From a virus: DNA of 25,473 bases. Shown in pieces: positions 19,309 to 25,473 of this stretch. The notes under the pieces are model-generated. The model did no database searches and had not been told where the DNA came from. It saw only the letters and a list, made by a program, of their open reading frames with translations. Made by a program: the position numbers and the translations under genes. The stretch spans positions 1-25,473 of IMG/VR virus record IMGVR_UViG_3300017763_000166. The stretch is one strand, 5' to 3'. The stretch's first letter is position 1; each line of letters opens with the position of its first letter.

Positions 19309-21843
19309 ATGGCAAGAAAATGTTTAAATGAAGTATTAGAAGCTGCGAAAGCAGAAGGCATAGATGTCACTTCTAAAGAAGCTAATACTATATTAGATAA
19401 TTTAGAAAGCATTGCTAAAAGAAAAAACAAAAATATTAAAAGTCAGTCTGATTTAGATATGTTGCTTAAAGAAGCAATAGAAATGACTAAAAATGCTAAA
19501 ATAATTGCAGCAAGAAGAAGAAACAATGCTTTAAGAAACGCAACAATTCACGCTAAATTAATTAATAAAATTAGAACTTCTGAAAACCCATATGAAATAC
19601 TAAGAGGTATATTAGTTGGCAGTGCTAAAAGACACGATATGTTGAGTGTAGATGCACAAAGCAGGACTGTTATTGCTGATTTGCAACAACATTTGTTAGC
19701 TGGTTTGGAAAAAGAAGGGTTGACTGAATCTGCAATAAAAGGGGTGCATGATAGAGATGTGCATATAGCTTTGCATCCAAGAGAAGGGCAAGAGCCTAAT
19801 GTAAATCAGGATGCTTTAAAGATAGCAAAGGTAATAAGAAGGGTTCAAGATTATTCATTGGGAAGGAAAAACAGAGCAGGTGCTTATATAGGAAGATTAG
19901 AAAACTATATAACTAGACAAGCACATGATGGAAAATTGATGAGTGATGCAGGTTTTGAAAAATGGTTAAATGATATTAGACCTTTGCTAGATGACAGCAC
20001 TTTTAAGGATGTGCCATTACGCAAAGATGGTAAAAATGCAGAAGAAGAATTTTTAAGAGATGTTTACGAAAGTTTAGTTTCTGGAATACACAAAAAAAAT
20101 GATGGTGAATATACTATTGATGGGAAAAAAGATCCTATAACAGCTTTTAAAGGTCAATCAAACTTAGCAAAAAGCCTTAGTCAGTCTAGGGTTTTGCATT
20201 TCAAAGATGGTGAAGCAGCATTTAAATATTCACAAAATTATAACAGGCGTAATCTTTTTGAGACTATTATTGACGGCTTAACACATGATGGCAGATCTAT
20301 AGCTCTAATGGAAAATCTAGGCACAAATCCTAGAATGATGATAGACAGAATCTTAGAGGATATTTCCTTACAGGCAAAGAAAAATCCTAAATTGGCTCGT
20401 AAAGCAAAAGGACAAAGTAAGGCTGTAATAAGGGAGTTTTCGCAGTTAGACAATAGTTTAAATGCAGTTGGTATTAGTGAAGGCAAGTTTTTTGGAGCAG
20501 ACTTTGCTAGTGTGGCTTCTGGTTACAGAATGATACAAGAGATGGCGTTATTAGGATCAGCTACTGTTTCGTCTATAACTGATGTTGCATCCAAAGCAGC
20601 CTTCTTAGCATCTAATACTGAAAGAGGTTTTTTTAACAATTTAGGCAGAGGTATGGCAGATGTGTTTGAAGGTTTTAAAGGACCTGAACGCAAAGAATTA
20701 GCTATAAGATTATTAGTTGGTGCAGAGGGCATGACAGGTAACGTATTATCTAGGCATGGTCCTGAAGATTTTGGTCCAGGTTTTATATCTAAAATGCACG
20801 CCTTGTTTTTTAAATTAAATGGTATGAGGTATTGGAATCATGCACAGAAAGTTGGCGTTGCAAGAATATTAGCATTTGATGGTGCAGCTTCTGTAAAAAA
20901 ATCATGGAATAATGTAGATGGTCAATTTAAAGCACTTTTAAAAAGATACGATATTGATGAGCAAGAGATAAAATTATTTAAAGATGTAGATATGAAAGCT
21001 AAAGATGGCAGAGAATATTTATTTCCTGATTTAGCTGATGATATACCAGTAAAAACATTAGATCCCTATATACGTCAAAAAACAGGCAGCTTAGAAATTT
21101 CTGATGCAATGAGAGCAAGAGCTAGAGACGAATTAAGAACAAAAATTGGTTCAGTTTATACAGATGGTGCAGATACAGCCATCCCTACTCCTGGTGCTAA
21201 AGAAAGAGCTATAATGAATTTAGGTTTGCCAAAAGGCACTGTAGCTGGAGAAGCTATAAGAATGGTTATGATGTTAAAAGGATTTCCAATAACCATGATT
21301 ACCAAAGGATTAAATAGGCAATATCATACAAGTGGATTTACAGGCACTATGAAGATGATAACAGGTATGAGTGCTATGGGATATGTGGCAATGTCAGCAA
21401 AAGACATATTAAAGGGCAAGGAGCCAAAAACAATATTTACAGATGACTATATGAAATCAGCAAAAGTTATTACAGCATCTATGATACAGGGTGGTGGTAT
21501 GGGTATATTTGGTGATTTTATGTTTGGTGAATTTAATAGATATGGTCAATCATTTACAAAGACTGTAGCTGGTCCTGCTTTTGGTTCTGCTGATGATGTT
21601 GCTACAATGTTTGCAAAATTAGTTAGAGGTGATGTTCCCACAAAAGATGCAGTAAAATTTGCAATTAGAAACACACCTTATGCTAACTTGTTTTATACAA
21701 GGGCAGCAGCAGATTATATGGTTCTTCATGGCTTGATGGAATCTATGGACCCTGGTTATCTTAGAAGGACAGAAAAAAGATTAAAAAAAGATTACGACCA
21801 AGAATATTATTTTCCACCATCACAATATGCACAAAGGTTTTAA
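19309..21843 (+). CDS. Internal virion protein, C-terminal part of a T7 gp16-like pair
   Basis: This 844-residue protein begins MARKCLNEVLEAAKAEGIDV. It is mostly helical and basic. The N-terminal 150 residues hold charged helices with an RRRNNALRNATIHAKLI stretch. The C-terminal 200 residues have the conserved end of gp16-like ejection proteins: GMSAMGYVAMSAKDILKGKE, MIQGGGMGIFGDFMFG, FAIRNTPYANLFYTRAAADY, then MDPGYLRRTEKRLKKD and a YFPPS finish. These proteins form the inner part of the ejected DNA channel across the cytoplasmic membrane. The start follows the previous stop by four bases with only a weak ribosome site (GGTAAAG). The junction shows no frameshift signature, so separate genes are the simplest reading. 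Confidence 0.82.
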   Translation: MARKCLNEVLEAAKAEGIDVTSKEANTILDNLESIAKRKNKNIKSQSDLDMLLKEAIEMTKNAKIIAARRRNNALRNATIHAKLINKIRTSENPYEILRGILVGSAKRHDMLSVDAQSRTVIADLQQHLLAGLEKEGLTESAIKGVHDRDVHIALHPREGQEPNVNQDALKIAKVIRRVQDYSLGRKNRAGAYIGRLENYITRQAHDGKLMSDAGFEKWLNDIRPLLDDSTFKDVPLRKDGKNAEEEFLRDVYESLVSGIHKKNDGEYTIDGKKDPITAFKGQSNLAKSLSQSRVLHFKDGEAAFKYSQNYNRRNLFETIIDGLTHDGRSIALMENLGTNPRMMIDRILEDISLQAKKNPKLARKAKGQSKAVIREFSQLDNSLNAVGISEGKFFGADFASVASGYRMIQEMALLGSATVSSITDVASKAAFLASNTERGFFNNLGRGMADVFEGFKGPERKELAIRLLVGAEGMTGNVLSRHGPEDFGPGFISKMHALFFKLNGMRYWNHAQKVGVARILAFDGAASVKKSWNNVDGQFKALLKRYDIDEQEIKLFKDVDMKAKDGREYLFPDLADDIPVKTLDPYIRQKTGSLEISDAMRARARDELRTKIGSVYTDGADTAIPTPGAKERAIMNLGLPKGTVAGEAIRMVMMLKGFPITMITKGLNRQYHTSGFTGTMKMITGMSAMGYVAMSAKDILKGKEPKTIFTDDYMKSAKVITASMIQGGGMGIFGDFMFGEFNRYGQSFTKTVAGPAFGSADDVATMFAKLVRGDVPTKDAVKFAIRNTPYANLFYTRAAADYMVLHGLMESMDPGYLRRTEKRLKKDYDQEYYFPPSQYAQRF

Positions 21844-21921
21844 TTTGATTAATTTACAAAAAAAGATATTATTAACTAGAAAGTGGACTTGTAACCCATT
21901 TTCTGCTATTGGAGAGTTATT

Positions 21922-24900
21922 ATGACAGTTAGTAGCACCACAACAAGAAATAGCTATAGTGGCAACGGCAGTACCACAACATTTGCCTATGGCTTTAAGA
22001 TATTTGCAGATGCTGACTTAACTGTAATACTGAGAGCATCTACTGGTGCAGAAACAGTACAATCACTTACAACAAACTATACAGTTACAAATGCAGGTAA
22101 TGCAAGTGGTGGTAATGTTGTGTTTGGTACGGCTCCTGCTAGTGGTGTTACTGTTGTTATTAGACGTAACATGGCACAAACACAGTCTACAGACTACACA
22201 GCCAACGATCCATTTCCAGCAGAAAGCCATGAAGATGCACTAGATAGGCTTACATTTATTGCACAGCAGCAACAAGAAGAAGTAGATAGAAGTTTAAAAC
22301 TATCACGAACTAATACTATGACATCTACTGAATTTACAGTAGGTGCAACAGATAGAGCTAGTAAGGTCCTTGCATTTGATAGTTCAGGAGAGTTATCTGT
22401 TACACAAGAGCTAGGTACTTTTAAGGGCACAGATGCAACAGTTACAACAGCAGCATATGTAGAAAGAGATATAATTAAATCAACCACTACTGCTGAACTT
22501 AACAATGTTTATATATGTGTAGCAGCTTCTGTTGTTGGAGATGCACTAACAGATACAGACCATTTTTCATTATTAGTGGATGCAGTGTCAGCAGCATCAT
22601 CTGCAACGACTGCAACAACAAAAGCCACTGCTGCTGCATCTTCAGCAACGGCAGCAGCTAGTAGTGCAAGTACGGCATCTACTCAGGCATCAAATGCAAG
22701 CACAAGTGCAAGTACAGCATCTACTCAAGCAACAAATGCAGCAAGTTCTGCAACAGCAGCACAAACAGCACAAGCAGCAGCAGAAGCTGCCCTAGATACT
22801 TTTGATGATAGATTTTTAGGTGCTAAATCTAGTGATCCGTCAGTAGACAATGATGGTAATGCACTTATAGATGGTGCATTATATTTTGATACCACAAACG
22901 ATATTATGAAAGTGTATGATTTAACCAATACTCAATGGAGACAATTAACACTTACATCAACAAATCAAACAAACGTAAACACTGTTGCTGGTGCTATCAG
23001 TAATGTAAATACAGTAGCTGGATCAATAAGCAACATAAATACAGCAAATTCAAATATAACAAATATAGATACAGTAGCTGGTATTTCATCCAATGTAACA
23101 ACTGTTGCTGGAATATCCTCGAATGTGACTACAGTAGCTGGAATAAGTAGTAATGTAACTTCAGTAGCTGGTAATTCTTCTAATATAAATTCAGCAGTAA
23201 GCAATGCTACTAATATAAACACAGTGGCTGGTGCTGTTACAAACGTAAATACAGTAGCTTCAAATATATCAGGTGTTAATAGTTTTGCAGACAGATACAG
23301 AGTAGCAAGTTCTGCTCCGTCTAGTTCTTTAGATGTTGGTGATCTATACTTTGATACAACAGCAAACGAACTAAAAGTTTATAAGTCAAGTGGTTGGGCA
23401 GCAGCTGGTTCTACTGTCAATGGTACTTCAGCCAGGTTTCACTATAATATATCAGGCACACCAACAAGTGTAACTGGTAGTGATGCTGCTGGTAATACAC
23501 TAGCCTATGATGCTGGGTTTATTGACGTATATGTCAATGGTGTTCGTATGTCTACAGCAGACGTTACTGTTACAAGTGGAGATACAGTTACTTTTGAAAG
23601 TGGTGCTTTGGCTGATGGTGACGAAGTAGACATAGTGGCATTTGGTACGTTTGCAGTGGCAAACATTGTATCTACTGGTGCATTAAACTCTGGATCAATC
23701 ACCAGTGGATTTGGTAACATTGATACTGGCTCATCTACGATTACAACTACTGGTGTAGGTACATTTGGATCATTAGATATATCTGGTGACATTGATGTAG
23801 ACGGAACAACTAATCTTGATGCTGTGGATATAGATGGTGCTGTGGATATGGCATCTACTCTACAAGTTGATGGTGCGATAACATCAAGTACTGGTATGAC
23901 AATTACTACTGCTGATAACAACCCTCAACTTACTATAATATCTACAGATGCAGATGCAAGTAGAGGAGCAATGCTTGATTTAGTAAGAAACTCTGCAAGT
24001 CCGAGTGATAATGATTTGTGTGGAACTATTAGAGGTTTAGCAAAAAATAGTGTTGGAGAAGATGTTACACTAGGTGAAATTATTTTTAGAAATGAAGATG
24101 TTACAGATGGTACAGAAGATGGTCAAATAATTTTAAATATGATGAGAAATGGTGCTTCAGCACAAGTAATGAAACTAAGTTCAACAGAAACTGTTCTCAA
24201 TGGAGATAGTTTGGACTTAGATTTTCGTATTGAATCAGATAACAATGCTAATGCGTTTTTTGTTGAAGGTAGCACAGGCAATGTTGGTATTGGAAATAGT
24301 AACCCTTCTGATTTTGGCTCTCTTACTGACAATTTAGTAATTGGCACAACGTCAGGTGAAAATGGTATGACCATTGTTTCTGGTACTGGTAATAGTGGAA
24401 GAATACAATTTTCTGATAATACATCTTCTCCATTTAGAGGTGCTATTGAATATTCTCATGGTAGTAATGATTCTCTGATTTTTTATACTGCTGGTTCATC
24501 ACGCATGACAATAACAAGTAGTGGTCAATTAGTGTTTCCGATTGCTGACACAACTTCTGATGGTGCAAATCTTAATATAAGGACTAGTGATGGATTATTC
24601 AGACGTTCAACCTCATCTAGACGTTTTAAAAATACTATTAATGATGCCACACATGGATTGACAGAATTATTACAATTAAGGTCAGTTACATTTAAAGGTA
24701 ATAATGATGGTGACAAAATATTTGGTGGTCTAATAGCAGAAGAAGTACATGATGCAGGTTTAACAGAGTTTGTGCAATACAACACAGATAATGAACCTGA
24801 TGCTCTTGCTTATGGAAATATGGTTTCACTTTGTATTAAAGCAATCCAAGAATTATCAGCACAAGTAACAGCATTAGAAACAGAAAACAAAACACAAGCA

Positions 24901-24951
24901 ACACAGATTGCTGATTTGATTAGCAGAGTTACAGCATTGGAGAGTGCATAA
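21922..24951 (+). CDS. Tail fibre with T7 gp17-like N-terminus and C-terminal S74 auto-cleaving chaperone
   Basis: This 1009-residue adhesin has several domains. Residues about 1-135 form the virion-attachment domain (NSYSGNGSTTTFAYGFKIFA, then DPFPAESHEDALDRLTFIAQ) as in T7 gp17. Residues about 225-300 are an Ala/Ser/Thr coiled-coil rod. Two modules with LYFDTTNDIMKVY and LYFDTTANELKVY flank ten perfect-length decapeptide repeats (351-450, consensus NVNTVAGISS). A beta-rich shaft follows. The end is an intramolecular chaperone of the S74 family: S898 and K903 in SSRRFK form the presumed cleavage dyad, then GGLIAEEVHDAG and a trimeric coiled coil. The chaperone drives trimer folding and cuts itself off. 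The ribosome site GGAGAG is five bases before the ATG. Confidence 0.92.
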   Translation: MTVSSTTTRNSYSGNGSTTTFAYGFKIFADADLTVILRASTGAETVQSLTTNYTVTNAGNASGGNVVFGTAPASGVTVVIRRNMAQTQSTDYTANDPFPAESHEDALDRLTFIAQQQQEEVDRSLKLSRTNTMTSTEFTVGATDRASKVLAFDSSGELSVTQELGTFKGTDATVTTAAYVERDIIKSTTTAELNNVYICVAASVVGDALTDTDHFSLLVDAVSAASSATTATTKATAAASSATAAASSASTASTQASNASTSASTASTQATNAASSATAAQTAQAAAEAALDTFDDRFLGAKSSDPSVDNDGNALIDGALYFDTTNDIMKVYDLTNTQWRQLTLTSTNQTNVNTVAGAISNVNTVAGSISNINTANSNITNIDTVAGISSNVTTVAGISSNVTTVAGISSNVTSVAGNSSNINSAVSNATNINTVAGAVTNVNTVASNISGVNSFADRYRVASSAPSSSLDVGDLYFDTTANELKVYKSSGWAAAGSTVNGTSARFHYNISGTPTSVTGSDAAGNTLAYDAGFIDVYVNGVRMSTADVTVTSGDTVTFESGALADGDEVDIVAFGTFAVANIVSTGALNSGSITSGFGNIDTGSSTITTTGVGTFGSLDISGDIDVDGTTNLDAVDIDGAVDMASTLQVDGAITSSTGMTITTADNNPQLTIISTDADASRGAMLDLVRNSASPSDNDLCGTIRGLAKNSVGEDVTLGEIIFRNEDVTDGTEDGQIILNMMRNGASAQVMKLSSTETVLNGDSLDLDFRIESDNNANAFFVEGSTGNVGIGNSNPSDFGSLTDNLVIGTTSGENGMTIVSGTGNSGRIQFSDNTSSPFRGAIEYSHGSNDSLIFYTAGSSRMTITSSGQLVFPIADTTSDGANLNIRTSDGLFRRSTSSRRFKNTINDATHGLTELLQLRSVTFKGNNDGDKIFGGLIAEEVHDAGLTEFVQYNTDNEPDALAYGNMVSLCIKAIQELSAQVTALETENKTQATQIADLISRVTALESA
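22972..23271. repeat. Ten 30-bp units encoding decapeptide repeats in the fibre shaft
   Basis: Ten units of exactly 30 bases encode ten-residue repeats such as NVNTVAGAIS, NVNTVAGSIS, NIDTVAGISS and NVTTVAGISS (twice identical). A degenerate eleventh unit (GVNSFADRYR) follows. The DNA is more diverged than the protein except for neighbouring units, which suggests old duplication with selection on the coded shape. It is a fibre shaft element, and copy-number changes here would lengthen or shorten the fibre. Confidence 0.8.
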
Positions 24952-25473
24952 TGACTAGAGCAAAAGACATATCCAAGATACTTACTGATGCTGATATCAG
25001 TGGCACATTAGATGTTACTGGCAATCTAACTGTTACTGGTAGCTCTACTTTTGATGATATTAAATTAACAACAGTTGCTTTACCATCTGCAGGAAATCCA
25101 AGTATTGCATTAAGAGATACAAACAATATCGTTTATCATCAATCAGGTAGTGGGAACAGTATTGTACTTTTAGATTCTTCTCAGAACACAATGTACAATG
25201 TAAGTTCAAATACTCATATATTTAACACAGGCAACTCAGAACGTATGAGACTTGATGATGCAGGGTTAATGATTAATACGTCTACAGCATTTAATCACCT
25301 AAATGGTAGAGGTGACATAGTTGTAGGTGATGGCAGTAGTAATGGTGGAATGACTATTTTTACTGGCTCTAGTAATCAAGGTTCAATAGTTTTTGCTGAT
25401 GGTACAAGTGGAGATCAAGCCTATAGAGGCATGATTGAATATGACCATAGTAATGACAGTATGGCTTTTAAAA
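24951..25473 (+). CDS. Second tail-fibre or adhesin gene (5' part; runs off the window)
   Basis: The frame opens with ATG at 24951, overlapping the fibre stop as TAATG, and stays open for 174 codons to the window end. It begins MTRAKDISKILTDADISGTL, followed by a beta-helix-like LDVTGNLTVTGSSTFDDI. Residues about 125-174 copy the first fibre: VVGDGSSNGGMTIFTGSS against VIGTTSGENGMTIVSGTG, and AYRGMIEYDHSNDSMAF against PFRGAIEYSHGSNDSLIF. It lacks the gp17-type attachment domain, so it probably joins onto the first fibre or another tail part. If the similarity continues, it too should end in an S74 chaperone beyond the window. Confidence 0.88.
   Translation, partial: MTRAKDISKILTDADISGTLDVTGNLTVTGSSTFDDIKLTTVALPSAGNPSIALRDTNNIVYHQSGSGNSIVLLDSSQNTMYNVSSNTHIFNTGNSERMRLDDAGLMINTSTAFNHLNGRGDIVVGDGSSNGGMTIFTGSSNQGSIVFADGTSGDQAYRGMIEYDHSNDSMAFK

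Noticed and set aside
19290-19330. Possible frameshift joining the 575- and 844-residue proteins into one gp16-like chain
   Set aside because: The first ends with a clean TAA, the second has its own ATG four bases later, and no slippery run lies at the junction; two genes explain it better.
21844-21921. Gap before the fibre gene containing ACTAGAAAG, similar to the leftward leader box
   Set aside because: A single short match in the opposite transcription block with a different distance to the ATG; probably chance.
22046-22795. Plus-strand frames rich in Gln, Leu and Val inside the fibre gene
   Set aside because: They are shifted readings of the Ala/Ser/Thr-rich coding repeats of the fibre.
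22972-23271. Regularly spaced DNA repeats that might be taken for a CRISPR array
   Set aside because: The units are 30 bases without unique spacers, remain in one reading frame and encode the fibre shaft.

Overview
The window is a stretch of an AT-rich, tailed double-stranded DNA phage genome with a short-tail (podovirus, T7-like) virion plan. The order small terminase, large terminase, connector, scaffold, major capsid, tail tubes A and B, internal core proteins and tail fibre matches T7-type podophages. The AT-rich codon use, the small 'WGGDHD' zinc-ribbon protein and the DUF6378-type protein resemble marine podophages such as pelagiphages. A marine alphaproteobacterial host is an inference only. 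No integrase, polymerase or endolysin is visible here.

Layout. (1) 1-453: two leftward genes, the first cut by the window edge. (2) 454-567: a divergent control region with a TTGACA/TGTCAA operator and a promoter that would produce a leaderless repressor mRNA. (3) 568-1832: a rightward early operon of XRE repressor, PD-(D/E)XK Holliday-junction-type nuclease, zinc ribbon, DUF6378-type protein and an unknown. (4) 1829-2280: a strong rightward sigma70-like promoter with no ordinary gene behind it, a perfect 24-bp palindrome, and a clear rightward terminator beyond an oppositely oriented Cro-like HTH gene. (5) 2031-4122: nine tightly packed small leftward genes, three of them under 60 codons, with intercistronic hairpins and a recurring CTAGcAAAGG leader before the start codons. 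(6) 4123-4509: a non-coding junction with CACACGCA repeats and a G7 run next to the small terminase gene. (7) 4510-25473: one long rightward late block of packaging, capsid, tail, internal virion and fibre genes.

How the genes work together. The repressor and its operator probably set the balance between the divergent left and right early transcripts. The late block builds and fills the capsid (terminase, connector, Bbp19-like protein, scaffold, major capsid, probable decoration protein). It then builds the tail (tubes A and B) and the ejected core (gp14-, gp15- and split gp16-like proteins), and finally the adhesins. Between the large terminase and the connector lies a HlyC-type lysine acyltransferase, with the catalytic His and Asp recognisable. 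It stands directly before a lysine-rich, T7 gp7.3-like protein. This suggests a phage protein-acylation module and is the most interesting item in the window. The main fibre ends in an auto-cleaving S74 chaperone and is followed by a second, paralogous fibre gene that runs off the end.
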